Positions 17,706 to 26,318 of a stretch of DNA of 59,406 nucleotides are shown here, one piece after another. How positions within the stretch are numbered: position 1 is the stretch's first letter; each line of letters starts with the position of its first letter. This DNA comes from Prolixibacteraceae bacterium (GTDB lineage Bacteria > Bacteroidota > Bacteroidia > Bacteroidales > Prolixibacteraceae), in NCBI GenBank assembly GCA_025355875.1, contig JANXYV010000027.1:1-59406 (forward strand), given 5' to 3'. Under the pieces are notes generated by a model. That model saw only the letters and a program-made list of their open reading frames with translations, made no database searches and had not been told where the DNA came from. Position numbers and translations under genes: made by a program.

Positions 17706-18230
17706 TTAGAGACCAAAAGCGGGTATGAGGCCTGCAACCCAATTGGCAATACGTTCATCGGTCAGCTCCGGTTCAAAATCTTCATCAATCGGAAGGCCGG
17801 TAAACATTCCATCGATCAAAGCTTCAGAATCATCGAATTCGTAACCGCTTGGATCGACCTGTCCGACTATTTTCGCACCGCTTTTCAGGAGGTCTTTGGC
17901 CAGCATGCCCATGGCATTCACGAAATAGCCTGAATAGGTAATGTGGTCGCCCAAACCAAAAATGGCAACGGTTTTGCCTGAAAAGTCAATTTTGCGGATG
18001 TTGGGGAAGAATTTGGCCCAATCGGTATTTGAATAGTCCGAATCCCAGGTTTCTTTTCCGACGGTCGAAATGCCAAAAATGATCCTGTCAAATCGCTCCA
18101 GATCGGCAGCAGTAGCATTGTTTACCGAAATCAGTTCGATTTCCTGTTCGCCCACAGCTTTCGTAACTTTGTCGGCCACGCGGTGAACCGAACCTTTTTC
18201 AGGACCGAAAAATAATCCAATTTTACTCAT
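17706..18230 (-). CDS. Flavodoxin
   Basis: A 174-residue long-chain flavodoxin, an FMN electron carrier that can replace ferredoxin under iron limitation. It has the alternating alpha/beta order with IIFGISTVGKETWDSDY (FMN 60s loop), FGLGDHITYSGYFVNAMG (90s loop) and the acidic C-terminal region. The phosphate-binding loop reads FFGPEKGSVHRVA rather than the usual GTDTGNT type; that is a real deviation worth noting, although the Gly and Ser/Thr positions remain. It begins 11 bases after the prephenate dehydratase stop, so the two are probably co-transcribed. Confidence 0.9.
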   Translation of the reverse strand: MSKIGLFFGPEKGSVHRVADKVTKAVGEQEIELISVNNATAADLERFDRIIFGISTVGKETWDSDYSNTDWAKFFPNIRKIDFSGKTVAIFGLGDHITYSGYFVNAMGMLAKDLLKSGAKIVGQVDPSGYEFDDSEALIDGMFTGLPIDEDFEPELTDERIANWVAGLIPAFGL

Positions 18231-18241
18231 ATCGTTGTTTT

Positions 18242-19081
18242 TTACTGATTGTGAATTGCTAGCTCACCCCGCAGGTATTCGCCCAGAATCGCCAGGCTCG
18301 AAACATTTTTCAATACCAGGTGAATGGCCCGTTCGTAATCGCCTTCCGAATCCCATTCCACATCCACATGAATGGTATATTCATTGGGTTTGCCAATGAT
18401 CGGGACCGACTGGATTTTATTGAGGTTGATCTTATTTTCGGCAAAAATGTTTAAAACCCTTGCCAGCGCCCCGTAATAGTGGCCTACCTCGAAACACAGC
18501 GATGCTTTGTTGTTGACTTCGCTTTGGGTCGCGTGTTTGGAAAGGATCCAGAAACGGGTATAGTTCTTCTTGTTCGATTCAATCCCTTTTTCAAGAATTT
18601 CGAGTCCATACAATCTTGCTGATCTCAGGTTGCTGATTGCTGCTGCATGTGTTATTTTTTCGTCATGGATGAGTTTGGCCACCTTGGCATTATCGCCCAA
18701 TTCCTTTTTTTCAGCATTTGGAAAATACTTTTCGAGGTACTCGGCACATTGCATGAACGATACCGGATGCGAATAAATCTCCTTAATTTCTTTCTTCTTG
18801 ACTCCGGGAAAAACCATCAGGTTCATCTGGATATGGATGTAGATTTCGCCGATAATCCGCAGGTGATAATCGCGGATGAGTGCGTAATTCTGAAGCAGGC
18901 TGCCGGCAATCGAATTTTCAATAGCCATCACGGCAATATCAACCTGATCGCTGTCAATGAGTTCGCATACCTGCTTGAAGGATTTGCATTCAACCACCTC
19001 AATGGTTTCTTCCCCGAAATAGTTCAGTGCAGCATCTTCGTGAAAGGAACCTGCAATTCCCTGTATAGCTATTTTCTTCAT
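18242..19081 (-). CDS. pheA: Prephenate dehydratase
   Basis: Start set at ATG 19081 (MKKIAIQGIAGSFHEDAAL), where homology to the family begins; the frame is open to 19186. The 279-residue protein has the periplasmic-binding-like catalytic domain (1-180, with GSFHEDAA, ENSIAGSLLQNYALI and NYTRFWILSKH containing the catalytic TRF) and a C-terminal ACT domain (about 195-275, KASLCFEVGHYYGALARVLN) that binds phenylalanine for feedback control. It converts prephenate to phenylpyruvate in phenylalanine synthesis. No chorismate mutase domain is fused. The flavodoxin gene follows in the same unit. Confidence 0.93.
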   Translation of the reverse strand: MKKIAIQGIAGSFHEDAALNYFGEETIEVVECKSFKQVCELIDSDQVDIAVMAIENSIAGSLLQNYALIRDYHLRIIGEIYIHIQMNLMVFPGVKKKEIKEIYSHPVSFMQCAEYLEKYFPNAEKKELGDNAKVAKLIHDEKITHAAAISNLRSARLYGLEILEKGIESNKKNYTRFWILSKHATQSEVNNKASLCFEVGHYYGALARVLNIFAENKINLNKIQSVPIIGKPNEYTIHVDVEWDSEGDYERAIHLVLKNVSSLAILGEYLRGELAIHNQ

Positions 19082-19182
19082 TGGTGTTATTCTATTAAAA
19101 AAACCTGGACAAAGATGGGACAATTTACGGAAAATATCGTGATTTCGTTTCAGCCTTCGGCTTGCAAAGATAACACCTGGAT

Positions 19183-20334
19183 TCATTCTTCAATAAGACC
19201 AAGCTGATAAAAAGGCACCACCTTGATCCCATTGCTTCTTTGCTGTGGCATTTCTCCTGCATAAACGAGATAACGTTTACTATCAGACTTTTGAATTTTT
19301 TGCCAGAATTCCAATCCTTTAAACATTTCCGAAGTAATTGTCTGCCCCGATTTTATTTCAACCGGAATCAGTTCATTGCTGTTCTCAATCAACAGATCAA
19401 TTTCGTTCCCGGTATTGTCGCGCCAAAAGAATAGGTTGTTTGGACGCCCGATATTAAACCTTCTTTTTAACATTTCAACAATGATCAGGTTTTCAAACAA
19501 GCTTCCCCGGTAGGGATTGAGCATCAGTTGATTTGGATTACTGATCCCAAGCAGGGCTGAAGCCAAACCAGTATCGTAAAAATACAACTTTGGCATTTTT
19601 ACAATCCGTTTATTGAAATTCTGATGGAATGGTTGTAATCTGAAGACAATAAAACTTGTTTCAAGCACACTTAACCAGGAGCTTACGGTTTTTACATCAA
19701 CGCCTGTTTCGGTTGCTAAATTGCTTAAATTCAGTAATTGCCCGATTCTTCCGGCGCATAACCTTACAAATTTTTCAAAAGCGTACAAGTCGGTGATATT
19801 TTTAATCATTCTTACATCTCTTTCTATGTAAGTCCTAATGTAATTCAAATAGTATTTCGATGTGTCCGATTCCTGGCTGTATAACTCGGGGTACCCGCCT
19901 TTATAGATAAGAGCATCCGTTTGTTGATCGGTGTTTATTTCCGAAATGCTTAATGGTAACAGGAATAAATAACCCACTCTTCCGGCAAGGCTTTGTGAAA
20001 TATTATTTTGCAAAAGAAGGTTGTTTGATCCGGTCAGGACAAACATTCCCTGCTTGTTGCGTTCATCGAGGATTTGCTGCAAATATGAAAAAATCTCGGG
20101 CGTACGCTGAATTTCATCAAGGATTGCTCCATCCGGATAATTAGACAAAAATCCTCGTGGGTCTTCAATTGCATATCTTCTTAAATCAGGGTTTTCAAGA
20201 TTGACATAAGGTTTTTCAGGAAACACATTGCGTACAAGTGTTGTTTTGCCCGACTGACGGGGACCTGTAACTGCAACTGCTTTAAATTGTGCGGCCAGTT
20301 TTAATAATTCGGAACCTGCAATTCTTGGAATCAT
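19183..20334 (-). CDS. AAA ATPase with C-terminal DUF4143 nuclease-like domain
   Basis: Start placed at ATG 20334 (MIPRIAGSELLKLA); the frame runs open through a TTG at 20361, but those codons lie inside a palindrome. The 383-residue protein has a Walker A motif GPRQSGKTTLVRNVFP near residues 25-40, a Walker B segment AILDEIQRTPE, and a DUF4143 C-terminal half (NRIV-to-VEIKSGQT region) that ends with a PD-(D/E)xK-like core (IDLLIENSNELIPVEIKSG). This family is abundant in bacteria and archaea, is often found alone near repeats, and has no settled function. A defence, repair or selfish role has been suggested. It is not obviously part of the flanking pheA operon. Confidence 0.88.
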   Translation of the reverse strand: MIPRIAGSELLKLAAQFKAVAVTGPRQSGKTTLVRNVFPEKPYVNLENPDLRRYAIEDPRGFLSNYPDGAILDEIQRTPEIFSYLQQILDERNKQGMFVLTGSNNLLLQNNISQSLAGRVGYLFLLPLSISEINTDQQTDALIYKGGYPELYSQESDTSKYYLNYIRTYIERDVRMIKNITDLYAFEKFVRLCAGRIGQLLNLSNLATETGVDVKTVSSWLSVLETSFIVFRLQPFHQNFNKRIVKMPKLYFYDTGLASALLGISNPNQLMLNPYRGSLFENLIIVEMLKRRFNIGRPNNLFFWRDNTGNEIDLLIENSNELIPVEIKSGQTITSEMFKGLEFWQKIQKSDSKRYLVYAGEMPQQRSNGIKVVPFYQLGLIEE

Positions 20335-20372
20335 TTTTACAATTTTGGAATCAGATTCCAAAATTGTAAAAA
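20334..20372. promoter_or_regulatory. 39-bp near-perfect palindrome abutting the DUF4143 ATPase start codon
   Basis: Two 19-base arms (20334-20352 and 20354-20372) are perfect reverse complements around one central base; the core is ACAATTTTGGAATC and its complement. The first base of the ATPase ATG is the last base of the left arm. This placement, directly on the translation start and probably over the promoter, suggests an operator, most simply for autoregulation, or a hairpin hiding the ribosome site. The functional reading is inference. Confidence 0.75.
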
Positions 20373-20382
20373 ATAATCAAAA

Positions 20383-20547
20383 TTATTGCAGATAATTCTG
20401 ATTTTTTTGATATGCCTCATAACAAACGATAGCAATATAATCCCAAACCGGCGATTTACCTTTCTGTTCAGGAAGCAGGATTCCATCACCCGCTTTTTGG
20501 ATGGAATTCATCAGGCTATCCGATTGTAAATAAAATATCCGAGCTAC
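20383..20547 (-). pseudogene. Possible C-terminal remnant of an unidentified gene
   Basis: A minus-strand frame open from 20547 to a stop at 20383 encodes about 54 residues that look like real protein: FYLQSDSLMNSIQKAGDG, ILLPEQKGKSPVWDYIAIVC and YEAYQKNQNYLQ. An ATG at 20511 would give only 42 residues. I do not recognise the family. It lies between the palindrome of the ATPase and the AraC-type gene, with no upstream portion. It could be a gene remnant or a very small gene; chance is not excluded. Confidence 0.3.
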
Positions 20548-20638
20548 TTAAAACTACACTTAACCTGTTGTTTATGAAGTAATAATGTTGTAATTTTATT
20601 TGTCTGAATAATTGCAAATAAGCAATACAATTTCACAG

Positions 20639-21523
20639 ATGCCAAGGGAGTTTATACAAAAGCTTACCAATCTTGTTTTAGCCAACCGGGCAAACGAGAC
20701 ATTTGGCCCCGACGATTTGGCCAGGGAAGCTGGTATGAGTCACACCCACCTTAACCGGAAATTAAAATCCTTCACCAATCAAAACGCCAGTCAGTTTATC
20801 CGCGAAATCAGGCTAAGAAAGGCCAAAGAATTATTGGCAAACAAAGATTTGACCATTGCTGAAATTTCCTACCGTGTTGGTTTTAGCAGCCCGGCTTATT
20901 TTAACCGCTGCTTTCACGAATATTTTGGCCATGCACCCGGCGAACTGAGAAACCATGAACCCGACAGTGTACCGGAAGAACCACTTCCCAAAAAACTTCA
21001 ACACTCCAAAGCCTTGATTGGCAGTATAATCGGATTGGTCGTCCTGGTTACTTTTTCATTTTTCCTGATCCGGAAAATTCAATATTCAAAAGAAAAAACA
21101 ATTGCTGTAATACCTTTTATTAACGATAGTCCCGATTCCACGAACGTTTATTTCATCAATGGGCTGATTGAAACCATCACCGATAAATTGTCTCAAATCA
21201 GCGATTTAAAGGTGACTTCCCGTACTTCTGCCGAACGGTACCGGAATAATAATACCAAATCTATTCCCCAAATTTCCCGTGAACTCAAAGTCAGGTATAT
21301 TCTTGAAGGCAGCAGCCAGAAAATTGGCGACTCGGTATTGGTTTCGGTACAACTTATCGATGCCAGTATAGACAAGCATATCCTCTCGCAGCAATTTATC
21401 GTCAAGTACGAGAACGTTTTAAACCTTTACAACGAAATCGCCTTCAATGTTGCTTCAAAGATAAAAGCTCTGGTTACCCCTAAAGAAAAACAGCTCATCC
21501 GGGAAACGCCGACTATAAACTAA
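20639..21523 (+). CDS. AraC-type regulator with membrane anchor, N-terminal part of a gene broken by an in-frame stop
   Basis: From ATG 20639 (an in-frame TTG lies at 20612) this 294-residue piece holds an N-terminal AraC-type DNA-binding domain (about 5-105, FGPDDLAREAGMSHTHLNRK, LTIAEISYRVGFSSPAYFNR). One transmembrane helix follows (about 127-147, LIGSIIGLVVLVTFSFFLI), then a periplasmic domain of the FlgO/TolB-N-like type (IAVIPFINDSPDSTNVYFIN, LKVRYILEGSSQKIGDSVLV). In the family this is followed without interruption by TPR repeats. Here TAA at 21521-21523 interrupts, and the same frame continues at once with NAYNFYQRGKDQFDNY, which is the normal continuation. The truncated product would still have DNA-binding and sensor parts. 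Confidence 0.85.
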   Translation: MPREFIQKLTNLVLANRANETFGPDDLAREAGMSHTHLNRKLKSFTNQNASQFIREIRLRKAKELLANKDLTIAEISYRVGFSSPAYFNRCFHEYFGHAPGELRNHEPDSVPEEPLPKKLQHSKALIGSIIGLVVLVTFSFFLIRKIQYSKEKTIAVIPFINDSPDSTNVYFINGLIETITDKLSQISDLKVTSRTSAERYRNNNTKSIPQISRELKVRYILEGSSQKIGDSVLVSVQLIDASIDKHILSQQFIVKYENVLNLYNEIAFNVASKIKALVTPKEKQLIRETPTIN

Positions 21524-22681
21524 AATGCATATAATTTTTATCAACGGGGAAAAGATCAATTTGATAATTATAACGATCCAAAGTCGCTGGAAAACGCCCG
21601 GCGTCTTTTTAAAAAGGCTTTGCAACTTGATTCCACTTTTGCACTGGCATATTCAGGTTTGGCAGGGGTTTACTTATGGAAAAACTACTGGAAAACTTTC
21701 CTTACCGCGAATTTTATGGACTCGGTCTTAATCCTTACCAACAAAGCGCTAGCTTATGACGATCAATGCGCGGAAGCCTATTATTTCAGGGGAAGAAGAT
21801 TTTATGAGCTTGGTAAGTTACCCGAGTGTTTAAAAGAATTTGACAAAGCCTTAAAACTGAACCCTGACTACTGGAAAATATATAATCACCGAAGTTATGT
21901 CAGGCAGGGAGGATCCAGAGATTTCGCAGGGGCAATCAGCGATATGAATGAGGCCATCAAGCTTTCCAGTGTTGAGATGTTACCCAATTTGCTGACCGAT
22001 TTGGGAATGGCGTATATCAGCATCGGGTTCCCGGAAAAAGTAAAACAATACTGGCAGCAATCGTTGGAATTGTTTGGAGATTCATCAGTCTATTTGTACT
22101 GGATGATGGAGGCAGCCTATTGTGAGGGAAACTATGAAAAGGCCTATCGTACGGCGAAAAGAGCGTATAAATTAGATTCAATCCGGGTAAAAATATCAAT
22201 GCCTTATTATTGCCTGATGACTGGTCGCATAAAAGAAGCTGGTCCTTACCTTGAGAGTGCGGCTAAATGGATGAAAATGTCAGGTGAAAATTATCCGGGA
22301 GCCTCGCAAGGAATCGGTTATTATTATTGGATGACAGGCAAAAAGAAGGAAGCGGAATACTTCTTTAACCGTGAAATTGAGCTCGAACTTGAAAGCATCA
22401 GGCTTGGCAGGTCGATTACCATTAACAGACAGGCCCAGTTAAATTTGGCTAAAACCTATGCCTTTTTAGGCGACAGGGAAAAGGCATACCGGTATTTGGA
22501 TGAAGTCAATAAAAATAAATCGTTCAGTTTGTGGGAGGTAAACGAATTCAAAGACATTCCGTTTTTTAACTCTATCCGTTCTGAGCCCCGGTTTCAGAAG
22601 ATATTAAAAGAAGTGGAAGCCAAATACCAGGCCGAACACGAACGGGTACGGAAATGGATGGTGAGCCAGGGAGAGTCCTGA
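21524..22681 (+). pseudogene. TPR half of the interrupted AraC-type regulator
   Basis: This in-frame continuation after the TAA lacks its own good start: a TTG at 21620 and the first ATG near 21716 both fall inside TPR units. It reads as tetratricopeptide repeats (ARRLFKKALQLDSTFALAYS, CAEAYYFRGRRFYELGKLPE, CLKEFDKALKLNPDYWKIYN, and more) to a natural stop at 22681. No other stop or frameshift is present in 385 codons, so the disabling change is either recent, a sequencing or assembly error, or a programmed readthrough. It is labelled pseudogene because expression as a separate protein is unlikely. Confidence 0.75.
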
Positions 22682-23170
22682 TTCCGTGAAATTTTAAATG
22701 ATTATCCGGAATGAGGGCTAAATAATCTTTAACTTGAAAAGTTGAAATTTTCATAACCGCACGGTCAGCGACCTGCGGAAAAACGTGCAGGAACCAATAC
22801 CTGCCTGAAAGGCAGGACAATAATAGAAAGATGAGTTACACACGTCTTTTGTATCATATTGTATTTTCTGAAAGATTGATTTTGTCCTGCCTTTCAGGCA
22901 GTGGTTACGTTTGGTTCAATGTCCTTAGGTCAACGACCTAAGGTTACGAAAATAAAACACCTTCGGTGTTAGGTCATTAAACTGACAATCATTTAACTTA
23001 AATGCCCGGCCTTATCTAACCGCCAACTTCATTTTTCCGTATAAATTCCAGCATGTTCAAATTCTGCAACAATTGGTCAGATTTTACAATCATCTGTATA
23101 TTAGTTGCTATGCCTTGCCTGACTTTTTGTTGAACTTTATATAGGTTTTAAATCCAAAAATTCAACTACT
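22682..23170. other. Palindrome-rich intergenic region between regulator and peptidase
   Basis: Contains no intact gene. It has several short palindromes: CCGCA...TGCGG (22757-22778), a pair of 20-base inverted repeats (22801-22820 and 22882-22901), CCTTAGGTC/GACCTAAGG (22923-22943) and AACACC/GGTGTT (22956-22970). The peptidase promoter should be near 23100-23150, but I could not fix it. Confidence 0.6.
22801..22941 (+). mobile_element. Remnant of a REP-associated (IS200-like) transposase start with flanking inverted repeats
   Basis: An ATG at 22831 begins MSYTRLLYHIVFSE, which matches the first residues of the Y1 transposase (RAYT/TnpA_REP) family in Bacteroidota. The similarity stops after about 12 residues and the frame ends at 22941. 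The start is bracketed by perfect 20-base inverted repeats CTGCCTGAAAGGCAGGACAA and its complement. This looks like a decayed or internally deleted element; only the first dozen residues support the assignment. Confidence 0.5.
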
Positions 23171-25405
23171 ATGAACACAATTTACTTTACCGCAATTTTG
23201 GCAACAATCCTGTTCTTCTGTAACAATGTACCCGTCGCCCAAACTGTACAAACCAGTTCACCTGAAAAAGTGGAATACTACAAGGTGAGTGAAGTGCGAA
23301 TTTACATCAATTCCCAATCGGATATCATGGAACTGCGAAAGCAGGGTCTGGGATTTGAAAACATGAAACTGAACGACAAATCATTTGATGTGATGCTTGA
23401 CGGTTACCAGTTGAATATCCTGAAAAACTCCGGCTACAAATATGAAATACTGATTGATGATGTAACCAAAGACTACCTCGAACGGACAAAGGAATCGGGG
23501 GAAATGCTGAAAATAAAAAAGGCCACGAAAACTTCCGGATTTGGTTTGGGAAGCATGGGCGGGTTTTATACGTTCAATGAAGTGGTGGCACAACTGGATG
23601 TCATGCGAAGCAAGTATCCGAACCTGATAACTGCTAAGTATTCGATCGGCAAATCCATTGAAGGGCGAACGATTTGGGCGGTAAAAATCTCGGATAATCC
23701 CGACATCAAAGAAAATGAACCAGAAGTTTTCTACAATGCACTAACTCATGCACGGGAACAGCAGGGGATGATGGCATTGCTTTATTTTATGTATAATCTT
23801 CTTGAAAATTACGGTATCGATCCTGAAGTCACTTACCTGGTTAATAACCGTGAGATCTATTTTGTGCCTGTAGTTAATCCAGATGGTCATGTTTGCAATG
23901 AACAAATAAGTCCAAATGGTGGTGGTATGTGGAAAAAAAATCGAAGAAATAATGGAGGAGGAATATTTGGTGTAAATCTGAACCGCAATTTTGGTTACAA
24001 ATGGGGTTCTGATAATTCTGGTTCTGTATCAAATCCAGAAGATATTAATTACATAGGAACTGGCCCATTTTCTGAACCAGAAACACAGGCTATTAGAGAG
24101 TTTTGTATAGCTCATCATTTTTCCATTTCCAATTCATTTCATTGTCCATCATATTGTGTATTTCCTCCTTGGGCATATAATCTCAAACAATCTCCGGATT
24201 CAACAACCTTTAATTCCCTTATTAAATTAGCAACGGCTGTTAATGGTTATCGCAATGGAATATACATTCTTCCTCCTGAGAATTTTGCGGTCAATGGCGA
24301 TGTAGGTGATTGGATGTATGGCGAAACTTCTGAAAAGAACCGTATTTTTGGGGTGGTTACTGAAGCATCTAATAATAATGATGGATATTGGCCAAAGCCT
24401 GAAAGAATTCTTCCTTTGGCTAAAGAACATCTTTATTCAAACCTGGTTTATGCCTGGGGGCCGGGAATCATAGAGAATCCACCGTTTATTTCTGATGGAA
24501 AAATAAACGTTTCCTATTTAAATCCAAAGTCAGATTCGCTGAAGTTTAGCGCCATTGAGCAAAATCCGGAGAATCATGCCAGCAAAGTTTACGCGCAAGT
24601 CCTTAATTCAAAAGATAGTATCGTTAATGAAACCCTGCTTATCCAAACAGATTCAACTTTTAGTGGAAATTTGAAACTAAACTCACTGGCTGAGAATTTT
24701 TATAAGGTTCGTTACAGGCAAAGCGGAACCGATATCCCATCAAATTTATATTACTCCGATGCGGGCAAGTTTAGATTTACCACTGCAGGGCCGGTTGTAC
24801 TGGATAGTTTACCATGCACCCGAAAACTAACTACCAGTTTCACGTTTCAACCCTACCTGAAAAATGGGGGGAAAACCAAGCAAATCAATAACATCACTTA
24901 TAGTATTTCAAGCAACGATGCCTGGGTAAAATCAATTAGTCCTTCCCAGATAACAAGCTCGTATCTTTTGCCGGGGCAAATAAGAAGAACGCCAACTTTT
25001 ACTGTAACCTGCGAAACAGCCACCTTCCCAAAATATTTCAATCTAAAATTTAGTATTTCAGCCGATGGCTTTGCTTATTGGGTGAAGGACACAACCGTTT
25101 TTGTTATTCCCTCTGCAATTGAACCGGAGAGATCACTTCCAACGGCCAATTGCCTGGAGCAAAACTATCCCAATCCGTTTAATTCAAGCACAACAATTAG
25201 CTGGCAATTGGCTCGTAGCTCGCGGGCAACACTAAAAGTTTTTGATCTGATGGGCAGGGAAGTCGCGATTCCTGTTGATGAACAAAGCCCAGCCGGGAAA
25301 TACGAGACTGAGTTCAATGCGGCTACACTGCCAAAGGGAGTTTATTTCTATCAGTTGAAAGCCGGTGAGTTTATGCAGACAAGAAAAATGATTTTGATGG
25401 AATAG
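23171..25405 (+). CDS. Secreted M14 zinc carboxypeptidase with T9SS type A sorting domain
   Basis: A 744-residue precursor: signal peptide (1-24), an N-terminal pro-region, and a peptidase M14 domain (about 130-430). The zinc ligands are visible as THAREQ (His and Glu, near 191) and FHCPSYC (His near 322); NLNRNFGYKWG supplies the substrate-binding Asn-Arg, and VVTEAS (near 395) the catalytic Glu. A beta-rich region and a C-terminal type A sorting domain (about 660-744, NCLEQNYPNPFNSSTTISW to the final TRKMILME) follow. The protein would be exported by Sec and then by T9SS to the surface or medium. Bases about 23880-24440 look more AT-rich than the rest of the gene. Confidence 0.92.
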   Translation: MNTIYFTAILATILFFCNNVPVAQTVQTSSPEKVEYYKVSEVRIYINSQSDIMELRKQGLGFENMKLNDKSFDVMLDGYQLNILKNSGYKYEILIDDVTKDYLERTKESGEMLKIKKATKTSGFGLGSMGGFYTFNEVVAQLDVMRSKYPNLITAKYSIGKSIEGRTIWAVKISDNPDIKENEPEVFYNALTHAREQQGMMALLYFMYNLLENYGIDPEVTYLVNNREIYFVPVVNPDGHVCNEQISPNGGGMWKKNRRNNGGGIFGVNLNRNFGYKWGSDNSGSVSNPEDINYIGTGPFSEPETQAIREFCIAHHFSISNSFHCPSYCVFPPWAYNLKQSPDSTTFNSLIKLATAVNGYRNGIYILPPENFAVNGDVGDWMYGETSEKNRIFGVVTEASNNNDGYWPKPERILPLAKEHLYSNLVYAWGPGIIENPPFISDGKINVSYLNPKSDSLKFSAIEQNPENHASKVYAQVLNSKDSIVNETLLIQTDSTFSGNLKLNSLAENFYKVRYRQSGTDIPSNLYYSDAGKFRFTTAGPVVLDSLPCTRKLTTSFTFQPYLKNGGKTKQINNITYSISSNDAWVKSISPSQITSSYLLPGQIRRTPTFTVTCETATFPKYFNLKFSISADGFAYWVKDTTVFVIPSAIEPERSLPTANCLEQNYPNPFNSSTTISWQLARSSRATLKVFDLMGREVAIPVDEQSPAGKYETEFNAATLPKGVYFYQLKAGEFMQTRKMILME

Positions 25406-25433
25406 GTTCAATTAAACGATTCATAACAGCAAA

Positions 25434-26156
25434 ATGAAAACACTAACTTTAATCTTATGCTTAACCCTCGTTTCTGGTTTTGCTTTTTCGCAATGGGTTG
25501 AGCAAAACCATTCCAATAATTATCATTTAAAATCAGTTTGCTTTACCGATGAAAACACAGGTTATGCGGTTGGAATGAATGACCTGAATTCTACAGGAAT
25601 TATCTTAAAAACTATTGATGGTGGTACAACCTGGACAACTTTACTGCGCAAAACTATTTGGTTTGAATCTGTTTTCTTTACCGATTCCAATACCGGGTAT
25701 GCCGTAGGTAATGAAATGGTGGGTCATTCGTGCGGAATTATTTTAAAAACAATTGATGGAGGTAAAACCTGGGAATCTTTTTCGAGTGAATCAGGTTATT
25801 TGAGTTCAGTTTTCTTTACTGATGCAAATACAGGCTATGTTGGTGCAGGTAATGCCATCCTAAAAACCACCAATGGCGGAGAATTTCCTACCGTTGTTAA
25901 AAATGTTACACAGGAATCAACCTTTACTGTTTACCCCAACCCCGCAACCAATAAAATCAGCATTGAAAACAAAAGCAACCAGCAGGGAAAAACCACCTTA
26001 TGTATTTTCAATATGAATGGAGCAGTCCTGCAACAGGATAAATTCCAAAGCCAGAACCTGATTGAGATGGATGTAAGTGCAATTTCAAAAGGCATTTACC
26101 TGCTGCAAATACAGACAAACAAGGGAATTGAGACTAAAAAGCTGGTGGTGCAGTAA
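25434..26156 (+). CDS. Secreted YCF48/BNR-repeat protein with T9SS type A sorting domain
   Basis: A 240-residue secreted protein: signal peptide (1-19, ending FAFSQ), then repeats of the pattern FTDxNTGYAVG-x(n)-ILKTIDGGTTW (three copies, the last shortened), which is the YCF48/BNR-like beta-propeller signature. The C-terminal about 78 residues form a type A T9SS sorting domain (FTVYPNPATNKISIENKS to ETKKLVVQ). Only about three blades fit, fewer than a closed propeller, so it may be a truncated member. It starts 28 bases after the peptidase gene and may be co-transcribed. Confidence 0.87.
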   Translation: MKTLTLILCLTLVSGFAFSQWVEQNHSNNYHLKSVCFTDENTGYAVGMNDLNSTGIILKTIDGGTTWTTLLRKTIWFESVFFTDSNTGYAVGNEMVGHSCGIILKTIDGGKTWESFSSESGYLSSVFFTDANTGYVGAGNAILKTTNGGEFPTVVKNVTQESTFTVYPNPATNKISIENKSNQQGKTTLCIFNMNGAVLQQDKFQSQNLIEMDVSAISKGIYLLQIQTNKGIETKKLVVQ

Positions 26157-26166
26157 TAAATTGAAT

Positions 26167-26206
26167 AAAGGGATTCCATCCTTAATTTGAGGGATGGAAT
26201 CCCTTT
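26167..26206. terminator. Strong bidirectional terminator
   Basis: Perfect 15-base arms, AAAGGGATTCCATCC (26167-26181) and GGATGGAATCCCTTT (26192-26206), with a 10-base loop. The A-rich and T-rich flanks let it serve the plus-strand sorting-domain gene and the converging minus-strand operon. Confidence 0.85.
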
Positions 26207-26213
26207 ATCAGTT

Positions 26214-26318
26214 TTAGATCTTATACATCTCACTGGCGCGCACCAATTCCATTTTGTGTTTCTGAAGGACTTCGTTGCACTTTTGAATGTTATCGGGTTT
26301 CAGCACGATATTGGCTGA
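26214..26318 (-). pseudogene. Displaced 3' fragment of the ACT-domain gene
   Basis: Read on the minus strand this encodes SANIVLKPDNIQKCNEVLQK then HKMELVRASEMYKI and stop, collinear with the last 35 residues of the intact ACT protein that ends at 27068 (SAYIVLKPDNIEKCIEVLQA then HKLELVSASEMYKI). It has no start and abuts the HEPN stop codon. The two copies differ at scattered, mostly conservative or silent positions. It marks the far border of the HEPN/MNT insertion. Confidence 0.85.

Noticed and set aside
20339-20361. Upstream TTG start (20361) for the DUF4143 ATPase
   Set aside because: It would place the N-terminus inside the palindrome; the ATG at 20334 begins where family similarity starts.
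23381-23593. Minus-strand frames within the peptidase, regulator and giant genes
   Set aside because: They are antisense shadows of strong coding sequences with domain support on the other strand.
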